From Dermatemys mawii (Eukaryota > Chordata > Testudines > Dermatemydidae), in contig ML677348.1 in NCBI GenBank assembly GCA_007922305.1, positions 23,711,848 to 23,775,847 on the forward strand: 64,000 nucleotides of DNA. The letters are read 5' to 3'. Positions 55,501 through 57,770 of this stretch are shown here, in pieces (within the stretch, counting starts at the first letter, position 1; the number at the start of each line of letters is the position of its first letter). The translations under genes were made by a program, and so were the position numbers. The notes beneath the pieces were generated by a model, which searched no databases, was not told the origin of the DNA, and worked only from the letters and a program-made list of their open reading frames with translations.

Positions 55501-57770
55501 GGTGGATAGGGGCATGCTACAATGGAGGTACTGTTGAGATCTTGTCTTTTAAACTCAGACCTTACATTTACCCCTCCTGATTTCCCAGGAAAATTGAGTA
55601 AACTCCAAGTATGGATTACCAGAAGTAACTTGGTGTCAGCTGGAGGGAGCCGACCCTGAACACCACTTCATACTCTCTAATGTACGTACCCAAGTTAGAT
55701 AAATTGAAGATGAAACTGAACCCTGCAAGCAGGCCTGGGAGTCACCAGCCCCCTTCTTCCAGCCAGTCCTACCTTTTCCCTGACTGGCCCAAACTGCTCT
55801 AAAAATGGCTTCTCCCCTCTCCCAAGCTCCTAGGGAAAGGCATCTCACTCTCTATTGGGTGCTGAGCAGACTCTGAGTCGGCCCTTGGCTCTCCTTTCCT
55901 ACCAGCAACAGTGTGTCTCTTCCTGAGCTACCAGCATACAGAGCCCCAAGAATCTAGGTAATCTCCTTGCGGTTTACATATATATTCATATCAACGTCTT
56001 TGGACAGTTTCACCCAGCTTTGATGCCTTCAGATGGGGAACACTAAAGGACAGGGACCTGACACTGGATTTAGCACAGTTTACTGGCTATACAGCACTGA
56101 GTACAGATACTCCACAATACACATAACAGAAACAGAATTCTACAGGTAGTTAGGTAACATACAATTTAAAATCTATTTCTGTATAATATATTGTGTAATA
56201 ACTGATTACCGTATTTACATTACTACACAGCAGCAAGAGTTTGCTGGGCAGTTAACTGTTTTGTAATTACAGGTCTAACCATTATTATAAAGAGTACTTA
56301 GAACATATATTTCTTCCCAGTGAAAAAGCAATACCAAAGTTTGCACGTAAATGTCATATATATTCCATAAGGACACATATGGTAGTTAATTTACTGCCAC
56401 ATTCCAGGAAACAATGTAGACATATCACTGCTTTTCAAACAAGTTAGAGTGGAAAGCCAATACATGATAAAATAAAACTGAATATTTTCTAGGTTATTAC
56501 AGATAATTCCTGTACTCTAGTGTAACACTGAACCTTTAAGACCCATCCCATTTTTATTTATGTTGGATATTAGCTCTTAATGATAAAATTATGAAAAACA
56601 TATAAATTATTTTTTATCTATTATATGATTATTGAAGAAGCAAATTTTTGCTCCCTGCCTCTACTACAATGACAGTCAGCAGCAAGAGAGCACAAATCAG
56701 ATAAAAACTGGGAAGAAATAAGGTCATGGACTCAGCTAAGGAATTAAATGTGGTTCCAGATTTTTGCAGATGAGAGAATAATAATATTTCTATTGTTTCC
56801 TCTCTTTTTTTTAAAGGAATGGTATATCAATTCTGAGAATGGAGGAAAGAAAATGTTCCACTTTTGCTCCACATCATTTCTGAAGTGCAAATCAAACTAA
56901 TCTCATCTTCTCTCAAAAACCTTACTCTTGGGCAAGCACATATCAAAAAAAGAGGGGGTATTTGTATCAGGAGGAAACTTTTATATTGACATATACTAGA
57001 AAATAACATACAGAGTGTAAATAATGTGTCATATTGTTAGCATTTATTCTAACCAACAGAAATGTTCTTTTCTATAGCAGTGAGTAGATTTCTTCTGACT
57101 CCATAGCATTTTTAGTACTATTATCTGCCTATAGACTTATTTTTTTATTAGCTTATGGGAGATTGTAAGGAAAAATATGTTGACTTTACCTTCACAAGAT
57201 AGGCCATGAGAAGTAACTCCAGAGAGGCTTTCTCTGCACACATTACAGAAGGTAGGTCGGGCATGGGAGCAGGCGTACCAGTTATGCATCCCTGAGAAAT
57301 GTTCCACATTAAACTGTGCAGTCTAGTAAAGGAGAAGTTAAGACAAATTTGCAAATACAGAACACAGCTACACAAACTGAAAGTACTTAAGAGTTCCATA
57401 TTTATGCTGGAAAATTCAGTGTGGAGAAGTATATTGAAAGGAGACTAAAAGCTATCTCTCTCAAAACCTCAGAACAGGAGCTCAGTAGCATGAATTGTGC
57501 ATGTAAAATAAAGGTTTAACACAAAACTGGCATGTTAACCTTACAGGTTTTTCACACTCCACAAAACTGTATGTCTTGGGTTCTGGGTACTGTAGAGCTT
57601 GGTATATTAAATCAATATTTATCCTGAAAGAAGAACAACATGCACTAAAAGGGATATTATCTTACCTCATAATGTTCTCTAGACTGTACAGACTTCAGTG
57701 AGCTGATCCAATCCTCCATCTCTTTTCTGTTCTCAGCACACAATATTAGCCTCCGGAATGGAGTGATTAT
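1923..57770 (-). CDS. DGKH: DGKH gene body: diacylglycerol kinase eta (21 internal exons, both ends outside the window)
   Basis: Diacylglycerol kinase eta phosphorylates diacylglycerol to phosphatidic acid using ATP, ending diacylglycerol signalling and feeding phosphoinositide resynthesis. It is a type II DGK acting in cytosol and endosomes or at membranes. The exons read in order PH end, C1, C1, catalytic first half ([10 protein letters not shown] and [11 protein letters not shown] motifs), linker, catalytic second half. Summed exons give 2,651 bases and all junction phases agree, so the gene appears intact here. I chose eta over the close paralogue delta because the linker ([31 protein letters not shown]) and the block around [13 protein letters not shown] match eta as I remember it. 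The first PH exons and the C-terminal SAM exons are not in the window. No promoter or polyadenylation site of this gene is visible. Confidence 0.95.
2090..2693. other. DGKH intron, nothing recognised
   Basis: AT-rich intron between exons 20 and 21. No repeat or gene was recognised. Confidence 0.6.
2694..2828 (-). CDS. DGKH: DGKH window exon 20: end of accessory catalytic half
   Basis: 135 bases, phase 0 to 0, encoding [20 protein letters not shown] and [28 protein letters not shown] followed by PP is the terminal signature of the DGK accessory domain. The acceptor is tctttcag and the donor AGA/gtaagt. Confidence 0.96.
3114..3227 (-). CDS. DGKH: DGKH window exon 19: accessory catalytic half
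   Basis: 114 bases, phase 0 to 0, encoding [20 protein letters not shown] and [26 protein letters not shown] and the HHRIAQ end are conserved in DGKs. The acceptor is cctctcag and the donor CAG/gtatgc. Confidence 0.96.
3228..7431. other. DGKH intron, no gene or named repeat recognised
   Basis: 4.2 kb between exons 18 and 19. Open frames here are short and lack family motifs. A moderately GC-rich stretch at 5230-5560 has two overlapping frames with no recognisable domain. Confidence 0.55.
7432..7539 (-). CDS. DGKH: DGKH window exon 18: accessory catalytic half, [13 protein letters not shown] exon
   Basis: 108 bases, phase 0 to 0, 36 codons: [20 protein letters not shown] then [29 protein letters not shown] is nearly invariant in DGK accessory domains. 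The acceptor is cattacag and the donor GAT/gtaagt. Confidence 0.96.
9241..9511 (+). mobile_element. Penelope-like terminal arm, left copy of inverted pair
   Basis: 271 bases running from gggtagccgtgttagtctgg through the GTGGG/CCCAC stem block to ctggaggtgt. Its reverse complement recurs at 9661-9890 with roughly 95% identity over the first 100 bases compared by eye. I assign it to the Penelope-like terminal repeats because the conserved block has a hammerhead-like core and because I recall this repeat at the ends of turtle and crocodilian Penelope elements. No reverse transcriptase is present. The same family has also been described as SINE-like. Confidence 0.65.
9517..9655 (-). pseudogene. 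DGKH: Captured copy of DGKH exon 16 plus flanking intron
   Basis: 139 bases match 11387-11525 in the same orientation with two mismatches (9569 and 9578). The copy holds 103 of the 111 exon bases, its donor and 36 bases of the following intron. It lacks the first 8 exon bases and the acceptor. The change at 9578 turns the CGA codon of KRE into a TGA stop, and the change at 9569 alters a His codon to Asp. It sits between the two inverted arms. Without an acceptor it should not be spliced in normally. Confidence 0.92.
9661..9890 (-). mobile_element. Penelope-like terminal arm, right copy of inverted pair
   Basis: 230 bases, the reverse complement of the left arm but about 40 bases shorter at the outer end. 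It carries the hammerhead-like core on the + strand: ccgacga at 9811-9817, the GTGGG/CCCAC stem, then GAAA. The whole unit 9241-9890 is bounded by a 13-bp direct repeat, caatactaaatag, at 9228-9240 and 9891-9903, as for a single insertion. Confidence 0.65.
11165..11261 (-). CDS. DGKH: DGKH window exon 17: accessory catalytic half, [13 protein letters not shown] exon
   Basis: 97 bases, phase 2 to 0, encoding [20 protein letters not shown] and [12 protein letters not shown]. The acceptor is atttccag and the donor GAG/gtaata. Only 161 bases of intron separate it from exon 16, one of the shorter introns of the gene. Confidence 0.95.
11423..11533 (-). CDS. DGKH: DGKH window exon 16: accessory catalytic half, [13 protein letters not shown] exon (source of the 9.5-kb copy)
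   Basis: 111 bases, phase 2 to 2, encoding [20 protein letters not shown] and [30 protein letters not shown] is a hallmark of the accessory DGK domain. The acceptor is cttttcacag and the donor CG/gtaatg. Bases 11387-11525, which cover all but the first 8 exon bases plus 36 bases of the following intron, recur at 9517-9655 with two mismatches. Only this copy has the full acceptor and an open frame. Confidence 0.96.
11534..12305. other. DGKH intron with a MIR-like relic
   Basis: The MIR-like piece is at 11690-11885. The rest is unassigned. Confidence 0.55.
11690..11885. repeat. MIR-like SINE relic
   Basis: The stretch tattttacagatgggaaac followed by tgaggcacacaggaag and a degraded 3' part is the MIR/CORE-SINE consensus. 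It is an ancient amniote repeat, diverged and of limited length. Confidence 0.6.
12306..12423 (-). CDS. DGKH: DGKH window exon 15: entry to accessory catalytic half
   Basis: 118 bases, phase 1 to 2, encoding [20 protein letters not shown] and then [19 protein letters not shown]. The acceptor ag is 12424-12425 (ctccctcag) and the donor ATT/gtaaga. It leads into the second (accessory) half of the split catalytic domain. Confidence 0.94.
12424..14043. other. DGKH intron, no named repeat
   Basis: 1.6 kb of intron. A purine-rich patch lies at 13040-13170. No coding evidence. Confidence 0.55.
14044..14178 (-). CDS. DGKH: DGKH window exon 14: linker, [15 protein letters not shown] exon
   Basis: 135 bases, phase 1 to 1, encoding [20 protein letters not shown] and ending [18 protein letters not shown]. 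The TAPKSPD stretch and the C-terminal [11 protein letters not shown] match the eta paralogue closely. It is also symmetric in phase. The acceptor is attggcatag and the donor CAG/gtaatg. A 9-kb intron separates it from exon 13. Confidence 0.93.
14321..14541. mobile_element. hAT-type short element, CAGGGGTTCTCA family
   Basis: The ends are caggggttct and agaaccccttg (inverted repeat), with near-identical 8-bp flanks atttaacc (14313-14320) and atttagcc (14542-14549). It is internally non-coding, with gaggctgacagctcgtgacc in the middle. I recall it as a common turtle hAT derivative. Confidence 0.75.
14660..15262 (+). mobile_element. Probable solo LTR with internal tandem units
   Basis: About 600 bases start tgtgatagagg and end atcataaca, with a likely polyadenylation signal aataaaacccc at 14810. 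Units of 26 and 19 bases (gttggagcagtgagcagttt and a shorter form) repeat at 14851-14945. The family is familiar from turtle sequence. I found no clear target duplication, so the edges are approximate. Confidence 0.5.
15285..15930 (+). mobile_element. Possible second LTR-like repeat
   Basis: The stretch contains cttggcaaataaatcacaat at about 15685, which looks like a polyadenylation signal in an LTR R region, followed by a GC-richer tail with acccagagacccagtcagag. No internal retroviral coding was seen and the edges are not resolved. Confidence 0.3.
18285..18562. mobile_element. MITE-like element with inverted ends
   Basis: The left end reads caggaagttatactggtata and the right end is its approximate reverse complement (tatactggtacgacttcctg). 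The middle has no coding. It is similar to the short DNA elements with tgtagac ends common in turtles. Confidence 0.45.
19320..20125 (+). mobile_element. CR1/L3-like LINE 3' end, interrupted by a hAT element
   Basis: Typical 3' LINE sequence runs from aactgaagaatgcagaaaag, with gtgattaagcattagaacg, to gtcagacta and, after the hAT insert, gatgaggtcatctaattg. No intact reverse transcriptase is present. Confidence 0.6.
19775..20086. mobile_element. hAT-type short element, CAGGGGTAGGCAACCTATGG family
   Basis: It begins caggggtaggcaacctatgg and ends gaaaggttgccaacccct, forming inverted ends. It lies within the LINE 3' end. The body is AT-rich and non-coding. A target duplication is not clear. Confidence 0.7.
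21253..22174 (+). mobile_element. Probable solo LTR (TGTGATAGATAAAGG family)
   Basis: It starts tgtgatagataaaggggg and runs about 920 bases to gcagccttttca, with a polyadenylation signal in ttcaataaaatttacctc at about 21800. Flanks attac and attat differ at one of five bases, consistent with a 5-bp duplication. I recall this LTR from turtle sequence. No internal genes are present. Confidence 0.6.
23252..23380 (-). CDS. DGKH: DGKH window exon 13: highly charged linker exon
   Basis: 129 bases, phase 1 to 1, reading [17 protein letters not shown] and then a run rich in Glu and Lys ([20 protein letters not shown]). It is disordered, low-complexity sequence. Both ends are in phase 1, so skipping it would keep the frame. 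The acceptor is ctatgcag and the donor ACAA/gtaaat. Conservation with mammals is weaker here than in neighbouring exons. Confidence 0.85.
24358..25158. mobile_element. Composite hAT short element enclosing a CR1 piece
   Basis: The outer ends are cagggatcagcaacc (24358) and ttgccgatccatg (25158), bounded by a perfect 8-bp duplication aactatgc at 24350-24357 and 25159-25166. Inside are a complete-looking right end at 24574, a minus-strand CR1 fragment (24576-24935), a palindromic segment with agacttatgacacaa (24950-25000) and a second right half (25015-25158). The arms carry the repeat block with aggtaaacaaac and ctgcaga. Confidence 0.65.
24576..24935 (-). mobile_element. CR1 fragment, reverse transcriptase region
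   Basis: The minus strand encodes degraded CR1 reverse transcriptase C-terminal sequence, including [18 protein letters not shown]-like [17 protein letters not shown] and [13 protein letters not shown]. It is truncated at both ends and lies inside the composite element. Confidence 0.8.
25459..25527 (+). repeat. Palindromic TA/CA/TG microsatellite
   Basis: Runs of TA, then CA, a short gataatatatatct centre, then TG (about 11 units) and TA. The CA and TG runs form an inverted repeat, so the locus can form a hairpin and is probably length-variable. Confidence 0.85.
25692..25968 (-). CDS. DGKH: DGKH window exon 12: largest linker exon
   Basis: 277 bases, phase 0 to 1. It begins [20 protein letters not shown] and includes [23 protein letters not shown] and [20 protein letters not shown]. 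The acidic and serine-rich part is a likely phosphorylation target, and [11 protein letters not shown] is conserved in type II DGKs. This block is the strongest reason for calling eta over delta. The acceptor is ttgttgttag and the donor AAAG/gtgcac. Confidence 0.95.
26473..26824. mobile_element. hAT-type short element with perfect 8-bp duplication
   Basis: It begins ctgcagttctcaaacgtggg and ends gtttgagaccccccta-like sequence, giving inverted ends. It is flanked by gcctagga at 26465-26472 and 26825-26832. The interior is GC-rich and non-coding. The apparent ORF in it has no similarity to a known protein that I can see. Confidence 0.8.
26905..27921 (+). mobile_element. CR1 LINE 3' part, split by a Penelope-like insert
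   Basis: Degraded CR1 end-of-ORF2 and 3' UTR, including cctaaccaagagaaggttga and ggggtcgggaaggaattttt, ending near gtcggtcccttctaacctta. The Penelope-like pair 27498-27764 interrupts it, so the CR1 is the older insertion. Confidence 0.75.
27498..27764. mobile_element. Penelope-like inverted pair inserted in a CR1 element
   Basis: Two arms of about 130 bases meet almost directly near 27650 and form a near-perfect palindrome. The outer end reads gggtagccgtgttagtctgg on the left, and the right arm is its reverse complement but stops earlier. The direct repeat tctctgtaact flanks it at 27487-27497 and 27765-27775. The CR1 sequence continues across the insertion. The hammerhead-like core is at 27683-27710. 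Confidence 0.7.
28172..28271 (-). CDS. DGKH: DGKH window exon 11: linker, LCETVKDFV exon
   Basis: 100 bases, phase 2 to 0, encoding [20 protein letters not shown] and then [13 protein letters not shown]. It has helical, charged linker sequence. The acceptor aaatccaaag is weak in pyrimidines, which is unusual for this gene. The donor is AAA/gtaaga. Confidence 0.92.
28853..29468 (-). mobile_element. Solo LTR with 5-bp target duplication
   Basis: On the minus strand it starts tgtgatggggtggtctaggc and ends ccccactaca, so it has TG...CA ends, 616 bases. It is bounded by gggtc at 28848-28852 and 29469-29473. No internal retroviral sequence is attached, as expected after recombination between the two LTRs. 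Confidence 0.7.
29807..29860 (+). repeat. Perfect 22-bp inverted repeat with 10-base loop
   Basis: The arm 29807-29828 (gtatcagtacagtttatgta, then ct) is the exact reverse complement of 29839-29860, separated by cttttaaagt. It sits just 5' of the CR1 fragment. Confidence 0.95.
29900..31297 (+). mobile_element. CR1 LINE, 5'-truncated, reverse transcriptase to 3' end
   Basis: The translation includes [51 protein letters not shown] and, in other frames, [16 protein letters not shown] and [17 protein letters not shown]. It ends with the CR1 3' sequence gaccc-agtatggccattcttatgtt. Several frame changes and stops show it is dead. Orientation is antisense to DGKH. Confidence 0.88.
31863..31948 (-). 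CDS. DGKH: DGKH window exon 10: linker, YEDSVAAHL exon
   Basis: 86 bases, phase 0 to 2, encoding [19 protein letters not shown] and [10 protein letters not shown]. It is a conserved helical part of the linker between the two catalytic halves. The acceptor is the ag of a short cattttcag and the donor AA/gtgagt. Confidence 0.92.
31949..34550. other. DGKH intron with one hAT short element
   Basis: The element at 33556-33818 is the only named repeat. The rest is unassigned AT-rich intron. Confidence 0.55.
33556..33818. mobile_element. hAT-type short element (CATAGGCG end)
   Basis: It begins cataggcgcgggaaatatgg and ends aaaaagtgttccagtgctact, with flanks gcaaagac and gcaaagga sharing the first six bases. 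The interior is GC-rich. Related partial sequence (cagcacttccactacac) is present near 39235. Confidence 0.5.
34551..34638 (-). CDS. DGKH: DGKH window exon 9: end of catalytic first half
   Basis: 88 bases, phase 2 to 0, reading [19 protein letters not shown] then [10 protein letters not shown]. It closes the first half of the split catalytic domain and begins the type II DGK linker. The acceptor is tcctttag and the donor CAG/gtaagg. Confidence 0.93.
35035..35205 (+). repeat. MIR SINE relic
   Basis: It carries the MIR order: ggtagtgtggtacactagat, gacctgg, attgtgtaaccttaggaaag, cctctctgtgcctca and catctgtaaaa. It is an old amniote repeat directly beside the CR1 at 35209. Confidence 0.75.
35209..36065 (-). 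mobile_element. CR1 LINE with internal deletion
   Basis: The minus strand ends at the CR1 3' terminus (+ strand gaacataagaatggccgt) and encodes degraded reverse transcriptase: [20 protein letters not shown] and [13 protein letters not shown]. Much of the part between reverse transcriptase and 3' end is missing. Confidence 0.8.
36781..36920 (-). CDS. DGKH: DGKH window exon 8: catalytic domain, [11 protein letters not shown] exon
   Basis: 140 bases, phase 0 to 2. It encodes [20 protein letters not shown] followed by an aspartate-rich turn and [19 protein letters not shown]. The GTGND segment is a hallmark of the catalytic fold. The acceptor is tgtatttcag and the donor AG/gtaaaa. Confidence 0.96.
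37136..37172 (+). repeat. Tetranucleotide microsatellite (ctac)n(ctat)n
   Basis: Short run of ctacctac... then atctatct..., 42 bases into the intron from the GC donor of exon 7. Confidence 0.85.
37212..37213 (-). promoter_or_regulatory. DGKH: GC splice donor (GC-AG intron) of DGKH
   Basis: On the minus strand the exon ends AAACAG and the intron starts gcaagt, the classic GC donor consensus. The matching acceptor is ttcag at the exon ending at 36920, and the frame joins Q to C exactly. It is the only non-GT donor among the 21 exon 3' ends seen here. Confidence 0.88.
37214..37322 (-). CDS. DGKH: DGKH window exon 7: glycine-rich ATP-site exon, followed by a GC donor
   Basis: 109 bases, phase 2 to 0. 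It contains [20 protein letters not shown], with the GGDG motif that is essential for ATP binding and catalysis in DGKs, and ends LSLHKQ. The exon ends CAG followed by gcaagt, a GC donor with an otherwise perfect consensus. Using the nearest downstream GT would shift the frame relative to the next exon, which begins TGT in phase 0. Confidence 0.96.
37458..37751. mobile_element. Palindromic hAT-type short element
   Basis: Long inverted arms run from ctgggattggcaaccttggc at the left and ttgctgaaccctg at the right, meeting near 37610. It is bounded by a perfect 8-bp duplication tactacac at 37450-37457 and 37752-37759. Same family as the arms of the composite at 24358. Non-coding. Confidence 0.85.
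39685..39963. mobile_element. MITE-like element with imperfect inverted ends
   Basis: The left end is tatggacaagtctccacgac and the right end, read inward, is tagggcaggtcaacactaac. It matches the general look of reptile short DNA elements with 'tgtctacac' ends. Non-coding. Confidence 0.45.
40188..40360. repeat. MITE-like fragment with inverted 'gtctaca' ends
   Basis: It starts gggacgtctacacagcctgt and ends gcaagctatgtagacgtaat, short inverted ends around a GC-rich centre. Family not identified. Confidence 0.4.
40637..40799 (-). CDS. DGKH: DGKH window exon 6: start of catalytic domain
   Basis: 163 bases, phase 1 to 2. After [13 protein letters not shown] it enters the DGK catalytic fold: [15 protein letters not shown], then FLRRFKQ, then [17 protein letters not shown]. 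This is the N-terminal lobe of the lipid-kinase fold shared with diacylglycerol and sphingosine kinases. The acceptor is tgttcacag and the donor GG/gtaatg. The residues before SPLLVF resemble the delta paralogue somewhat more than eta as I recall it; the rest of the gene favours eta. Confidence 0.95.
40800..42636. other. DGKH intron, nothing recognised
   Basis: 1.8 kb of AT-rich intron. The open frame at 40724-41116 on the + strand is antisense to exon 6 and has no family motif. Confidence 0.6.
42637..42739 (-). CDS. DGKH: DGKH window exon 5: end of second C1 domain and linker to the kinase domain
   Basis: 103 bases, phase 0 to 1, reading [20 protein letters not shown] and then [15 protein letters not shown]. 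It supplies the last His and Cys ligands of C1 domain 2. The intron between this exon and exon 4 contains the 3.3-kb hAT element. The donor is GATG/gtacgt and the acceptor tcctcag. Confidence 0.94.
42827..42981. mobile_element. Penelope-like copy with a short inverted left arm
   Basis: The right part (about 42850-42981) is the terminal repeat in reverse orientation, ending tagtctggaa-like sequence and acggctacccctctgattc. Its left arm is only about 28 bases (gctaatacccacttcatcgg onward) and folds back on the right part at atgcatgcat. The direct repeat gtagctagat lies at 42817-42826 and 42982-42991. The core is CCGATGA at 42857-42863, GTGGG at 42865-42869, CCCAC at 42876-42880 and GAAA at 42881-42884. 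Confidence 0.7.
43534..46844 (+). mobile_element. hAT DNA transposon, near full length, with intact ends
   Basis: The 3,311-bp element has imperfect terminal inverted repeats (cagggctgacc at the left, caaggccggcc read inward from the right, 8 of 11 matching) and similar subterminal blocks around CTGAGG. It is flanked by a perfect 8-bp target duplication gatccaaa at 43526-43533 and 46845-46852, the length expected of hAT elements. It encodes a degraded transposase on the + strand, antisense to DGKH, and lies in the intron between DGKH exons 5 and 4. Confidence 0.9.
44051..46509 (+). pseudogene. Decayed hAT transposase (ZMYM-like, TTF zinc finger and hATC dimerisation)
   Basis: Translation in three frames gives, in order, a basic start ([20 protein letters not shown]), a TTF-type zinc finger ([21 protein letters not shown] near 44530-44610), a DUF4371-like block (44586-45149), a core with [13 protein letters not shown] (about 45291-45330), and a C-terminal hATC dimerisation block ([18 protein letters not shown], 46360-46420). 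It changes frame near 44340 and 44590 and again between 45506 and 46033, with stops such as the one at 45147, so it cannot make an active protein. The overall layout matches the ZMYM1-like hAT transposases of vertebrates. Confidence 0.88.
47178..47303 (-). CDS. DGKH: DGKH window exon 4: second C1 domain
   Basis: 126 bases, phase 0 to 0, 42 codons. It starts [18 protein letters not shown] and continues [20 protein letters not shown], with the CxxC pairs of the second, atypical C1 domain. The acceptor is tcctcacag and the donor ATG/gtaagt. In DGKs the C1 pair is needed for activity, though not every C1 binds diacylglycerol. Confidence 0.96.
47304..48024. other. DGKH intron, nothing recognised
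   Basis: 721 bases between exons 3 and 4 with no named repeat. Confidence 0.6.
48025..48131 (-). CDS. DGKH: DGKH window exon 3: first C1 domain, C-terminal part
   Basis: 107 bases, phase 1 to 0. It completes C1 domain 1 with [20 protein letters not shown] (remaining His and Cys ligands), then the linker [14 protein letters not shown]. The acceptor follows ttcttccttctag and the donor is GGT/gtaagt. A 9-kb intron separates it from the previous exon. Confidence 0.95.
48640..48920 (+). repeat. L2-like LINE 3' relic
   Basis: The phrases tactgcaattggaatagtc, agcagatgcagaatgcagta and ggtcttggctacctgagaaa follow the L2 end-of-ORF order (site of 'leucine-rich' RT tail and 3' UTR). Strongly diverged. 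Confidence 0.55.
49620..49990 (+). repeat. L2-like LINE 3' relic, second copy
   Basis: It contains ctccagttcaggcagaatgc, gcagcaaacctcaggcggac, ggctttggccctgacctata and aagcaatcag, the L2 terminal order, diverged. No open frame. Confidence 0.55.
51763..52744. repeat. Region bounded by two matching hairpins, unassigned element
   Basis: At 51778-51805 a 12-bp perfect stem aattaaggttgc folds on gcaaccttaatt with loop ctct. At 52704-52731 an 11-bp stem of the same sequence has loop cacagt. The flanks gttaggaaatg (left) and gttagaaatgt (right, inverted) also match, so the two ends form an inverted repeat. A MIR-like relic lies inside at about 52115-52180. It could be a DNA transposon or an LTR-like repeat; I cannot name it. 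Confidence 0.45.
53073..53350. mobile_element. MITE-like element with internal palindrome
   Basis: Ends are aaggccacgtctacactgac and ccagggaagacctgccc. Internally atcgatttattgc and gcaataaatcgac (53128-53166) form an inverted repeat. I recall this family from turtle genomes as a short DNA element. Confidence 0.5.
53640..55260 (+). mobile_element. Very degraded CR1/L3-like LINE
   Basis: Recognisable remnants include ggaaccagtgatcatgcact (endonuclease/early RT region), gggaacatagtagatgcaat, atactgcgtcccctaaaatt and aatgactaggaaaattaaat. The order follows LINE ORF2. No frame is open for long. Confidence 0.5.
54610..54632 (+). repeat. (AT)n microsatellite
   Basis: Short atatat run inside the degraded LINE. 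Confidence 0.85.
55283..55979. mobile_element. Unassigned element with about 50-bp inverted ends
   Basis: The left end atgtaacccccaaggagatt continues acctatattcctggagctct. The right end is its reverse complement with about 16% change over 50 bases. The 700-base interior is non-coding, with several pieces of GC-rich sequence. Long inverted ends point to a non-autonomous DNA transposon. Confidence 0.55.
57190..57322 (-). CDS. DGKH: DGKH window exon 2: first C1 domain, N-terminal part
   Basis: 133 bases, phase 0 to 1. It reads [20 protein letters not shown] and then the cysteine-rich stretch [15 protein letters not shown], giving the first histidine and several zinc-ligand cysteines of C1 domain 1. 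The acceptor ag lies at 57323-57324. A second possible acceptor nine bases further in would drop the residues TAQ, so the 5' edge could shift by three codons. The donor is GAAG/gtaaag. Confidence 0.93.
57323..57665. other. DGKH intron, nothing recognised
   Basis: 343 bases between exons 1 and 2 of the window, no named repeat. Confidence 0.6.
57666..57770 (-). CDS. DGKH: DGKH window exon 1: C-terminal part of PH domain
   Basis: 105 bases, phase 0 to 0, 35 codons, beginning [20 protein letters not shown] and ending SVQSREHYE. The EDW block is the typical C-terminal helix of a PH domain, which binds phosphoinositides and helps place the kinase at membranes. Acceptor tctctttcag and donor GAG/gtaaga are canonical. 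Residues are close to the eta paralogue. The exons for the earlier beta strands of the PH domain were not found between here and the window edge. Confidence 0.93.

Larger units (their letters stand above)
48132..57189. other. Large DGKH intron with L2, hairpin-bounded, MITE, LINE and long-TIR elements
   Basis: Holds the elements at 48640, 49620, 51763, 53073, 53640 and 55283. 50000-51740 and 55980-57189 show nothing I can name, except a possible polyadenylation-like aataaagctgc at 50513 in unassigned repeat-like sequence. Confidence 0.55.

Noticed and set aside
1923..57770. Assignment to the paralogue DGKD
   Set aside because: The linker exons ([39 protein letters not shown]) fit eta. Only the short [10 protein letters not shown] segment looks delta-like.
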